Shown piece by piece: positions 1-5,718 of a DNA stretch of 5,718 bases. This DNA is from an alpha proteobacterium SCGC AAA240-E13 (GTDB lineage: Bacteria; Pseudomonadota; Alphaproteobacteria; Pelagibacterales; Pelagibacteraceae). Positions within the stretch are counted from its first letter, which is position 1, and every line of letters begins with the position of its first letter. Made by a program: the position numbers and the translations under genes. Where the stretch lies: the NCBI GenBank assembly GCA_000504625.1, contig AZHR01000036.1:1-5718 (forward strand), in the 5' to 3' direction. The notes under the pieces are model-generated. The model had not been told where the DNA came from and made no database searches. It was given only the letters and a program-made list of their open reading frames with translations.

Positions 1-1676
1 CACTATTGGTTCGTGGCGGTTTTAATAAAGTTATAAAAGCCTCTGTAGTTGGACGAACCTCTGGAGGATTTTTTTATATATTACCTCAAAGTGTATCTCA
101 TCTCAAAGAAAAAGAGTCTAATTTATTATCAAGAAAAGAGGAATTAATCTATAGATATTGTCAAATATTTTCTGCAACTTTAACCAAATATTATCTATTT
201 ATACGATTTATAAACAAAGAGTATGATAGATTTGACCACTATCAAGCTAGAGTACAGTTTGCTAGGGCTTATGATTATCAGTTTATTTTACCATCTCAAA
301 AAAGAGATATTCAATTAAATGAATTTTGTCATCCTGCTATAGAAAATCCAAAACCTATTACTATTACACTAGATAAATCTGTTATGTTAATTACAGGGGT
401 TAATGCAGGTGGGAAAACTATGTTACTTAAATCTTTGTTGTCTGCTGTATATATGAGTAAAAATCTATTACCTTTTAGATGTAATGCACAAAAAACAAAA
501 GTGGGTCACTATAAATCTATAGAAGCTGTAATTGATGACCCACAATCAGTCAAAAATGATATATCTACTTTTGCAGGTAGAATGGTGGAGTTTGCTAAAT
601 TATTTGACAAAGAGAGTGCAATAGTAGGAGTTGATGAGATAGAATTAGGAACAGATAGTGATGAGGCTTCTTCTTTGTTTCGTGTTATGTTAGATGAATT
701 ACGCAAAAAAGATATAGTATTTATCGTAACAACTCATCATAAAAGATTAGCTTCACTTATGAGTGGTGATAATGATGTTGAGTTAATTGCTGCTTTATAT
801 AATGAAAAGAAAAGAGAGCCTACCTATACATTTTTGCAAGGTAGTATTGGAAAAAGTTATGCTTTTGAGACGGCACAGAGATATGGTATTCCTGAATATA
901 TAGTAACCAAAGCCAAAAAGATATATGGAGAAGACAAAGAAAATTTAAATGAGTTAATAGAAAAATCAACTACACTAGAAAGAGAGATGCGTCTAAAAAT
1001 TCAAAAAATAGACAATGAACTCAAAATAGTTCAAAATAAAAAAGAGAATTTGCAAGATATAGAAGATAGACTCAATGAAAAACATAGAAAAGCTATAGCT
1101 ACACTAGAAAATAGATACAATGCAGCTATTAAACGAGCTAGAGAGGCAATCAAAGTCAAAGAGTCAACAGAGGGGAGGCGATTATTAAATGATGCACACA
1201 AACATAAAGAACGCTCAAAACAGGTAAAAGAGGTAACTCAACCAAATAAAATAGTATTAAAAGTGGGAGATAGAGTAAAATATCGTTCGTCCAAAGGAGA
1301 ATTAATAGCTATTAAAGACAAAGAAGCAACAATAGAGATTGATGGTCTAAAAATGCGTGTACCACTCTCTAAGCTCAAACGAATTGGTACTTTGCCTCCA
1401 AAAATCAAACCAAAAACTAATGTAACAGTAGAAAAACCAAATAGAGGAGCTATATCCATCAAACTTTTGGGTTGTTTTGCTGATGAAGCTATTGAAAAAT
1501 TGGATAAATTTCTATCAGATGCTTTGGTAAATGGATTTTCAGAAGTAGAGATAATTCATGGAACAGGTACAGGAGTATTAAAAAAGGTTATTATTGATTA
1601 TCTCAAAGTTTATCCTAAATTACAATCATTTCATGGACAAAAAGGAAATTTGGGTGTAACTATCGTTAGGTTATAA
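1..1676 (+). CDS. mutS2: MutS2 family ATPase / Smr-domain protein, 5'-truncated
   Basis: This is a MutS-like ABC-fold ATPase. Members bind branched DNA or collided ribosomes, and suppress recombination or rescue stalled ribosomes depending on the species. The reading frame is open from the left edge, so the TTG at position 6 is not the real start. Numbering residues from that TTG, the visible part has the end of the core/lever region (about 1-110), a Walker A P-loop GVNAGGKT at 131-138, Walker B VGVDE at 207-211 followed by LGTD, and a TTHH switch motif at 242-245. A charged coiled coil follows at about 307-407, then a small KOW-like beta domain at about 421-457, and a C-terminal Smr domain at about 482-556 with HGTGTG at 518-523. 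The full protein in this group is about 740-760 residues, so roughly 180 N-terminal residues are missing. The LDxR motif at the start of the Smr domain reads IKLLG (485-489), without its usual Asp and Arg. The family call is very secure; the molecular role in this organism is not shown. Confidence 0.96.
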   Translation, partial: LLVRGGFNKVIKASVVGRTSGGFFYILPQSVSHLKEKESNLLSRKEELIYRYCQIFSATLTKYYLFIRFINKEYDRFDHYQARVQFARAYDYQFILPSQKRDIQLNEFCHPAIENPKPITITLDKSVMLITGVNAGGKTMLLKSLLSAVYMSKNLLPFRCNAQKTKVGHYKSIEAVIDDPQSVKNDISTFAGRMVEFAKLFDKESAIVGVDEIELGTDSDEASSLFRVMLDELRKKDIVFIVTTHHKRLASLMSGDNDVELIAALYNEKKREPTYTFLQGSIGKSYAFETAQRYGIPEYIVTKAKKIYGEDKENLNELIEKSTTLEREMRLKIQKIDNELKIVQNKKENLQDIEDRLNEKHRKAIATLENRYNAAIKRAREAIKVKESTEGRRLLNDAHKHKERSKQVKEVTQPNKIVLKVGDRVKYRSSKGELIAIKDKEATIEIDGLKMRVPLSKLKRIGTLPPKIKPKTNVTVEKPNRGAISIKLLGCFADEAIEKLDKFLSDALVNGFSEVEIIHGTGTGVLKKVIIDYLKVYPKLQSFHGQKGNLGVTIVRL

Positions 1677-1717
1677 GTTTTATTTAATGTTTTGTTAAAA
1701 AATTGTTATCTTTTTTC

Positions 1718-1726
1718 TGATAAAAT
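1718..1726 (+). promoter_or_regulatory. putative extended -10 promoter for the lipoprotein gene
   Basis: TGATAAAAT fits an extended -10 element (TG, one base, then TAAAAT at 1721-1726). It would start transcription near 1733 and give a leader of about 22 bases before the ATG at 1755. No well-spaced -35 is visible, which is common for vegetative promoters in Campylobacterota. Such matches arise easily by chance in DNA this AT-rich, so the call rests mainly on its placement between two genes and its good distance to the start codon. Confidence 0.4.
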
Positions 1727-1744
1727 AAACAAAATTTACTTAAT

Positions 1745-1748
1745 AGGA
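1745..1748 (+). promoter_or_regulatory. ribosome binding site deciding the lipoprotein start
   Basis: AGGA lies 6 bases upstream of the ATG at 1755. It favours that ATG over the in-frame TTG at 1692, which has no purine-rich site before it and would put a long, non-signal-like extension ahead of the hydrophobic segment. Confidence 0.6.
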
Positions 1749-1754
1749 ATTCAA

Positions 1755-2348
1755 ATGCCACATGTTATACTCTTATTTATAGGACTTTTATTTATAGGTT
1801 GCGGAACAGAAATATCTAATATATCTAAAGATATTACAAAATCTGCTAATCAACAAAGTATTGAGGGAAATTATACTCTCAAAAAAGGTATATTTTCATA
1901 TAAGGAAAACATTACTATAAACAAAGTTGTAAATAGTTCTGATTTGATTATAGAAAAACTTGATGATGATGACTATGGTTATTATTTTACAATGCAAGTA
2001 GAAAATTTAATTCCTACTCAAGAAGTTGGAATTTTTCACAAAAAAGATGATGGTTTTTATAAAAGACTAATATATTCTACTGATATAACCAAAGATTCTA
2101 ATATTTCAATAGATTCAAAAATTTCAGATGAACACCTCAAAACTGAAATAACAGATAAAATAGAGTTATCAGAAAATAATAATACCATTAAAATAGCTAT
2201 GAAGCTTAAAAATGGAGGGGAGATTACTATTATCTGGACAAGAAATTCAAAAGGTTCAGAAATTCAAAATAAACAGCTTACAAATGCAAAAAATGAGTAC
2301 AAAAGAACATACAAAGATAGATTTTTGAAATACTTTAAAGATATCTAA
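1755..2348 (+). CDS. predicted lipoprotein of unknown function
   Basis: I do not recognise this 197-residue protein. Starting at the ATG at 1755, it opens with a short hydrophobic stretch (residues 4-14) ending in a lipobox-like LFIGC with Cys16. This suggests lipid attachment at Cys16 and anchoring in the inner or outer membrane. Two features are atypical: Phe rather than Leu at -3, and no Lys or Arg before the hydrophobic core. The mature part alternates polar and hydrophobic residues, suggesting a beta-rich fold. It includes an acidic KLDDDDYGYYF patch, a TIIWTR strand near the end, and a basic, probably helical C-terminal tail (about 175-197). An upstream in-frame TTG at 1692 would add 21 residues but has no ribosome binding site. 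It follows mutS2 by 78 bases with its own likely promoter, and ends 4 bases from the convergent mlaE. Gene reality is fairly sure, lipidation is likely, and function is unknown. Confidence 0.75.
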   Translation: MPHVILLFIGLLFIGCGTEISNISKDITKSANQQSIEGNYTLKKGIFSYKENITINKVVNSSDLIIEKLDDDDYGYYFTMQVENLIPTQEVGIFHKKDDGFYKRLIYSTDITKDSNISIDSKISDEHLKTEITDKIELSENNNTIKIAMKLKNGGEITIIWTRNSKGSEIQNKQLTNAKNEYKRTYKDRFLKYFKDI

Positions 2349-2352
2349 AAAT

Positions 2353-3144
2353 CTACCACTTTAATATCATAAATATTGCTGACAAAAAATAGTTGGCAAT
2401 AAAGATGGTAATAGAGGATAAGACCACTGCTTTGGTTGTAGATATCCCTACACCCTTAGCTCCACCTGAAGTATTATACCCTACATAAGAGCCAATTGAG
2501 CCTACAAAATAACCAAAAAATAGTCCTTTGATAAGACCTGTTCCTATATCTGAAAAACTCAATAGTTGTTTAATAGTATCTACATATCCAACAGGATTTA
2601 AATCCAACATTAACCATGAAATTAAAAAAGCACTAAAGTTTGAAATAAAATCAAAAAATATAACAAGCATTGGCAAAGAAAACATAGTAGCAATAATTCT
2701 TGGGATTATTAAATATTTTTTAGAATCAACAGCCAATGTCTCTATAGCATCTATTTGTTCTGTTACTCTCATAGTCCCAAGTTCTGCTGCCATAGAAGAT
2801 ATAGCCCTAGAGATTACCATCAAAGAGGCAAATACAGGGCCTAATTCTCTAGTAATAGAGATAAATATAGTATATCCCATAAAGCCCTCTGCTCCAAATT
2901 TACTAAACCCTTGATATAATTGAACAGCTTCTACCATTCCTGTAAAAAGAGCTGTTAAAAATATAACAGCAATAGTTCCTACTCCAATAACATCTAATTG
3001 TTCAAAAATTTGTTTGATTCTCCATGGTCTCTTAAAAGAAAGAGGTATTAGATTAAGCTGAAATAGAATAAAAGCTCCAAACCTATCCATACTTTTCATA
3101 AGCTTGACAAAAGGAGTTCCGATAAATGCAAATATAGTTTCCAT
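2353..3144 (-). CDS. mlaE: MlaE/YrbE-family ABC transporter permease
   Basis: This is the inner-membrane permease subunit of an Mla-type ABC system, which moves phospholipids between the inner membrane and an MCE (MlaD) ring in the periplasm. The protein has 263 residues, the usual size for an MlaE without a STAS domain. An amphipathic N-terminal region (about 1-45) is followed by hydrophobic segments near 52-75, 88-112, 146-180, 200-220 and 238-261. The family signatures are present: RELGPV at 99-104, AELGTMRVTEQIDA at 120-133 (the coupling region facing the ATPase), Pro148, and a C-terminal GYNTSGGAKGVG at 222-233 followed by TTKAVV. The ATG at 3144 has only a weak purine-rich AAGAG upstream. 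No mlaF ATPase or mlaD gene adjoins it: the next gene downstream is convergent and the upstream gene is divergent, so it is transcribed alone. It would need an ATPase and an MCE partner encoded elsewhere. The family call is secure; substrate and direction are inferred from the family. Confidence 0.95.
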   Translation of the reverse strand: METIFAFIGTPFVKLMKSMDRFGAFILFQLNLIPLSFKRPWRIKQIFEQLDVIGVGTIAVIFLTALFTGMVEAVQLYQGFSKFGAEGFMGYTIFISITRELGPVFASLMVISRAISSMAAELGTMRVTEQIDAIETLAVDSKKYLIIPRIIATMFSLPMLVIFFDFISNFSAFLISWLMLDLNPVGYVDTIKQLLSFSDIGTGLIKGLFFGYFVGSIGSYVGYNTSGGAKGVGISTTKAVVLSSITIFIANYFLSAIFMILKW

Positions 3145-3198
3145 GTAACTCTTTTAATTTTTTGTATATTTTATCTAAAAATTAGGTAAACTAACATT
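3145..3198. promoter_or_regulatory. divergent promoter region between mlaE and acpS
   Basis: These 54 bases must carry the start signals for both flanking genes, and they are almost entirely A/T. On the + strand, TATATT at 3165-3170 (after TTG) would give a start near 3177 and a leader of about 22 bases to acpS. On the - strand, TAAAAT at 3173-3168 would give a start near 3161 and a leader of about 16 bases to mlaE. The two candidate -10 elements overlap. No -35 boxes or operators are clear. The region's role is certain by position; the exact boxes are guesses. Confidence 0.45.
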
Positions 3199-3549
3199 AT
3201 GAAAATAGGAACAGATATAACTGTAGTCAGTAGAATAGAAAAATCTATACAAAAATTTGGAGATAAATTCATAGATAGGTTTTTAAATCCAAATGAAAAA
3301 CAAGTAGCAAAAAGAGTAGAATCTATAGCAGGATATTGGGCGGCCAAAGAAGCAATAGCCAAAGCTTTGGGATGTGGAATAAGTAAGGAGCTATCTTTTC
3401 ATGATATTATTATATATAAAGATAAAAAAAATGCCCCTCATTTTAAACTAACTTCACAAGCACAAAAGTACCACCAAATCAAAGACTCTTCATTATCTAT
3501 TGCTCATGACGGTGGATTTGCAATTGCTGTTGTAGTTATTATTCAATGA
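3199..3549 (+). CDS. acpS: holo-[acyl-carrier-protein] synthase
   Basis: AcpS transfers the 4'-phosphopantetheine arm of coenzyme A to a serine of apo-acyl carrier protein, activating it for fatty-acid synthesis. It is a cytosolic, Mg-dependent and usually trimeric enzyme. The 116-residue length is typical. The N-terminal GTDI (4-7) supplies the metal-binding Asp6, and WAAKEAIAKALG (47-58) supplies Lys50 and the second metal ligand Glu51. The C-terminal SLSIAHDGGFAIAVV (98-112) matches the family's closing strand pattern. The ATG at 3199 begins directly at the conserved MKIGTDI, so the start is secure even though the only Shine-Dalgarno-like sequence (AGG at 3184-3186) sits rather far, 12 bases, upstream. 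It is transcribed away from mlaE and stops 10 bases before the end of the convergent rmuC, so it appears monocistronic. All key residues are intact. Confidence 0.96.
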   Translation: MKIGTDITVVSRIEKSIQKFGDKFIDRFLNPNEKQVAKRVESIAGYWAAKEAIAKALGCGISKELSFHDIIIYKDKKNAPHFKLTSQAQKYHQIKDSSLSIAHDGGFAIAVVVIIQ

Positions 3550-3559
3550 TATAGAAAAG

Positions 3560-5122
3560 TTAACTCATCTCTTGAGGAATTTGTTTATTAGTTTTAGCTC
3601 CTAAATCTTTGAGTTGTTCTACTTGTCTAATAATATTTCCTCTGCCCTCACTTAATCGTTTTTTTGCCGATTCAAAACTGCCATGAAGTGTCTCAAATTG
3701 TTTTGAAATTTTGACCATATCTTCAGAGAAATTGACAAATTTATCATATAATGCTCCCGCTCTGGAGGCTATCTCTTTGGCATTTTGAGTCTGTTTTTCA
3801 TATTTCCATACATTTTCTATAGCTCTCATAGCAATTAATAATGTAGTAGGCCCTACTAATAATATTTGTTTTTTGAATGCCTCATCATATAATGAACTAT
3901 CATGTTCCAATGCTACAGCCAAAGCACCTTCAATCGGAACAAACATAAAAATAAAATCTAGCGTATTAATACCTAATAGCTTCTCATAATTTTTATCAGA
4001 TAATTTTTTGATATGATTTCTCAATGCTTTTACATGACTATTGAGATGTAGCTCTTTTGAGTTTTTGCTACTTATATATTTCTCATACGCATTTAGTGAA
4101 GTTTTGGCATCTATAATCAAATCTCGTTTGTCAGGTAGATGAACTATAACATCTGGTCTATAGGATTTACCATCATCATTTTTGAGTGATACCTCTCTAG
4201 TATATTCAACACCCTTGCGAAGACCTGATGATTCTAATACCTTTTCTAATATCATCTCTCCCCAAATTCCTTGTTGTTTTTTTTCGCCTTTGAGTGCATT
4301 GGTTAGATTTATGGCATCTTGACTAATCTGTTTATTTAGGTCTTTGAGAGATTTTATCTCTTGTTTTAACATTGCCCTATCTTTGGATTCACTACTATAT
4401 AGAGTCTGTACCTGATGCTTAAATTCATTAATTTGCGTCTCCAAAGGTTTAATCATATTTGTTATATTTACTTGACTTAATTTTGAAAACTCTTTAGAAT
4501 TACCATCAAATATCTTGGATGCTAATTGTTCAAACTCTTTTTTTAACTCTCCTCTATGTTCTTTCATCATTGCTATTTTTTCGAGATTTTGTTTCTCTTG
4601 TTCTGATATTCTAACTAAATTTTCTCTAATTTCTGTATGTAACCTATTATTTTCTTCAACCAATGATTCATTTTTAATTTTGAGTCTATTATATTTATCT
4701 TCAAGTTTTGAATAACTATTATTTAGCAACTCATAATGAACACTTAATTGTTCAAAATCTATTTTTTGTTTGTGTAAGACCTTTAGATGTTCTTTAGATT
4801 GAGATGCTAATTCTTCTTTGAGATTTTCTATATCTTGTTTTGCTTTTTCTAATCTTTCTTTGTTTTTTGGCAAAAATTGTAACTCTCTAGTTAACTCTGC
4901 AACTTTTAGTTTTGATTCTTCTAACTCTTTTTCCAACAAAGATATCTTGGCTATTTTAGCTTCATCTATCTCTTTGGCTTGGTCTAATATAGCATTGAGT
5001 GTATTGATTTTGGAAATAAAAAAAACAATAATGATAGTAATAAGAAATGTAATAAGAAAAAAAAGCCCCAACATTATAAAAAATTCTGTATTAAACTGAA
5101 AACTTGCAAATAATTTACCCAA
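3560..5122 (-). CDS. rmuC: RmuC family DNA recombination protein
   Basis: RmuC proteins limit recombination at inverted repeats in E. coli and are thought to be nucleases of the PD-(D/E)xK fold; the biochemical activity is poorly defined. The protein has 520 residues. A single N-terminal membrane segment (about 14-37) is followed by a long charged coiled coil (about 40-280) and the conserved RmuC domain (about 283-480). That domain has QGIWGEMILEKVLE at 284-297, RPDVIVHLPD at 322-331 and the IIDAK strand at 336-340, so candidate catalytic Asp324, Asp338 and Lys340 are kept. It continues with FIFMFVPIEGAL at 390-401, LVGPTTLL at 422-429 and WKYEKQTQNA at 439-448. The start is TTG at 5122, supported by GAGGGG six bases upstream. 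The later Met17 would remove part of the membrane segment. It lies 3 bases after lolA, so the two are probably cotranscribed. The membrane anchor would hold the coiled coil and nuclease-like domain at the inner membrane, facing the cytoplasm. Confidence 0.95.
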   Translation of the reverse strand: MGKLFASFQFNTEFFIMLGLFFLITFLITIIIVFFISKINTLNAILDQAKEIDEAKIAKISLLEKELEESKLKVAELTRELQFLPKNKERLEKAKQDIENLKEELASQSKEHLKVLHKQKIDFEQLSVHYELLNNSYSKLEDKYNRLKIKNESLVEENNRLHTEIRENLVRISEQEKQNLEKIAMMKEHRGELKKEFEQLASKIFDGNSKEFSKLSQVNITNMIKPLETQINEFKHQVQTLYSSESKDRAMLKQEIKSLKDLNKQISQDAINLTNALKGEKKQQGIWGEMILEKVLESSGLRKGVEYTREVSLKNDDGKSYRPDVIVHLPDKRDLIIDAKTSLNAYEKYISSKNSKELHLNSHVKALRNHIKKLSDKNYEKLLGINTLDFIFMFVPIEGALAVALEHDSSLYDEAFKKQILLVGPTTLLIAMRAIENVWKYEKQTQNAKEIASRAGALYDKFVNFSEDMVKISKQFETLHGSFESAKKRLSEGRGNIIRQVEQLKDLGAKTNKQIPQEMS

Positions 5123-5125
5123 AAT

Positions 5126-5695
5126 TTACCCCTCTATAGTGTCATAATCATCAGGTGCATCACACTCCAAACTTCTATTATCAAAGCTTTTATCATTATA
5201 AACCATATGTTCAAATACTATTTTGACCCTATTATCCAAACTATCAGTATAAAAAATCTTTTGTAATTTACCATCACTATCTAGCGTAATGAGATACTCT
5301 ATATCTTTATAAACTGCTTTATAATCTTTGTTACTAATTTTTTGAGCAACTTTTAATACTTTTTGTAAATCTAATCCATCATCTATAAGATATTTGGAAA
5401 CTTGTTCTAAATCATGGTCAATAACTATAAGTTGAATACCATCGCTACAAACCTCTTTGTGTGTAGGTTTTTTATAATTCCATTTAAAAAATTTACTTAT
5501 TATGTTTTGTTCTGTACCTTCTTCATCAACCAAAATCTCTTTTTCTTGCTTAAAAACAATACTTCCATAATAATTAATTTGTTTACCTTTGTCATTAGTA
5601 ATTGTCTGATTAAAATCAGTTATAAAATTGTTTGGTAATGATATATCAGCACTTATACTTATAGTATAAGCTAATATTAATAATAATTTTTTCAC
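5126..5695 (-). CDS. lolA: LolA-like outer-membrane lipoprotein carrier protein
   Basis: LolA is a periplasmic chaperone that takes lipoproteins from the LolCDE complex at the inner membrane and carries them to the outer membrane. The protein has 189 residues. It begins with a signal peptide (Lys2-Lys3, hydrophobic core 4-12, likely cleavage near Ala16/Asp17). The mature part resembles epsilon LolA proteins: FNQTITNDKGKQINYYGSI at 28-46, FKWNYKKPTHKEV at 70-82, and DLEQVSKYLID at 95-105 matching the family's LEQ segment. A second half of beta strands follows, including KIFYTDSLDNRVKIVFE at 146-162. An acidic stretch (about 51-67) looks inserted compared with the usual short turn before the W-x-Y-x-x-P motif. 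Cys83 and Cys178 could form a disulfide. The start is GTG at 5695 with AAGGGA seven bases upstream. It is the first visible gene of a unit with rmuC. A divergent LolA relative with a different cargo is possible. Confidence 0.82.
   Translation of the reverse strand: MKKLLLILAYTISISADISLPNNFITDFNQTITNDKGKQINYYGSIVFKQEKEILVDEEGTEQNIISKFFKWNYKKPTHKEVCSDGIQLIVIDHDLEQVSKYLIDDGLDLQKVLKVAQKISNKDYKAVYKDIEYLITLDSDGKLQKIFYTDSLDNRVKIVFEHMVYNDKSFDNRSLECDAPDDYDTIEG
5129..5134 (-). promoter_or_regulatory. ribosome binding site fixing the TTG start of rmuC
   Basis: Read on the minus strand this is GAGGGG, six bases before the TTG at 5122-5120. It lies inside the last codons of lolA, which encode Glu-Gly just before the stop at 5128-5126. 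A ribosome finishing lolA would therefore be placed to reinitiate at rmuC. This is the strongest Shine-Dalgarno-like sequence in the window and it compensates for the weak start codon. Confidence 0.75.
5652..5670. repeat. perfect 8-bp inverted repeat inside the lolA signal-peptide codons
   Basis: CTTATACT is followed after three bases by its exact reverse complement AGTATAAG. In the lolA mRNA this would form an 8-bp stem with a 3-base AUA loop, starting about 25 bases after the GTG, over codons for residues 9-15. The stem is A/U-rich with only two G-C pairs, so it would be only moderately stable. It may influence early translation or bind a protein, or it may be chance. Confidence 0.5.
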
Positions 5696-5702
5696 TATTT
5701 TA

Positions 5703-5708
5703 TCCCTT
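5703..5708 (-). promoter_or_regulatory. ribosome binding site for the GTG start of lolA
   Basis: On the minus strand this reads AAGGGA, seven bases before the GTG at 5695-5693. It supports the GTG, which directly precedes the Lys-Lys and hydrophobic core of the signal peptide. Upstream of it the window ends in a run of at least eight A (minus strand); any promoter lies beyond the edge. Confidence 0.65.
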
Positions 5709-5718
5709 AATTTTTTTT

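Noticed and set aside
509..1462. Open frames on the - strand (509-706 and 1238-1462) within mutS2
   Set aside because: They sit opposite conserved MutS2 motifs (Walker B and the KOW-like region) and show no independent coding signs.
1685..1720. Possible terminator after mutS2 (A run, then T run around 1697-1716)
   Set aside because: The only stem is A pairing with T without G-C pairs, and the T run overlaps the spacer of the candidate promoter; too weak to call.
1692..1754. Upstream TTG start for the lipoprotein gene
   Set aside because: It has no Shine-Dalgarno sequence, would overlap the likely promoter, and would put 21 extra residues in front of the signal-like hydrophobic segment.
2528..2914. 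128-codon open frame on the + strand, antisense to mlaE
   Set aside because: It lies wholly within the well-supported mlaE gene, has no ribosome binding site or recognisable protein features, and is a by-product of AT-rich coding sequence.
3560..3585. Small CTCA/TGAG stem at the end of rmuC as a terminator
   Set aside because: A 4-bp stem lying within the last rmuC codons and followed by a broken T stretch is not enough to support an intrinsic terminator.
4515..5099. Two open frames on the + strand (4515-4715 and 4818-5099) antisense to rmuC
   Set aside because: Their Ser/Phe/Leu-rich translations are what the reverse complement of a Lys/Glu-rich coiled coil gives; rmuC itself is well supported across this stretch.
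5711..5718. Run of at least eight T at the right edge as a phase-variation tract upstream of lolA
   Set aside because: The run is cut by the window edge and short A/T runs are frequent in this genome; its full length and its position relative to any promoter are unknown.

Overview
The window is a compact, AT-rich chromosomal segment from what looks like a member of the Campylobacterota (Epsilonproteobacteria). The evidence is an epsilon-style MutS2 (a TTHHKRLA motif and a GVNAGGKT P-loop), a LolA-like carrier, short intergenic gaps, and codon use dominated by A/T-ending codons with AGA for Arg and ATA for Ile. I cannot place it to genus. All six genes are housekeeping or cell-envelope genes. 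There are no RNA genes, CRISPR arrays, insertion sequences or phage-like genes, and no gene-free stretch longer than about 80 bases.

Layout. Bases 1-1676 (+) hold the 3' three quarters of mutS2, which is cut by the left edge. After a 78-base gap with a plausible extended -10 promoter, 1755-2348 (+) encodes a small predicted lipoprotein of unknown function. It runs tail to tail, with a 4-base gap, into mlaE (3144-2353, -), a lipid-transport ABC permease with no mlaF or mlaD beside it. A 54-base divergent spacer separates mlaE from acpS (3199-3549, +), the holo-[acyl-carrier-protein] synthase. acpS converges, with a 10-base gap, on a two-gene minus-strand unit of lolA (5695-5126, GTG start) followed by rmuC (5122-3560, TTG start). 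The two genes are 3 bases apart, and the rmuC ribosome binding site lies inside the end of lolA, so they are probably cotranscribed and translationally coupled.

Functionally, four of the genes concern the envelope or its lipid supply: LolA for periplasmic lipoprotein transport, MlaE for inner-membrane lipid transport, AcpS for activation of the fatty-acid carrier protein, and the unknown lipoprotein. Two concern DNA maintenance (MutS2 and RmuC). The strand changes show that these are separate transcription units rather than one pathway operon.

I found no convincing evidence of a previously undescribed system. The points most worth checking are the degenerate LDxR motif in the MutS2 Smr domain, the stand-alone mlaE, an apparent insertion in LolA, a perfect 8-bp inverted repeat in the lolA signal-peptide codons, and the unidentified lipoprotein.
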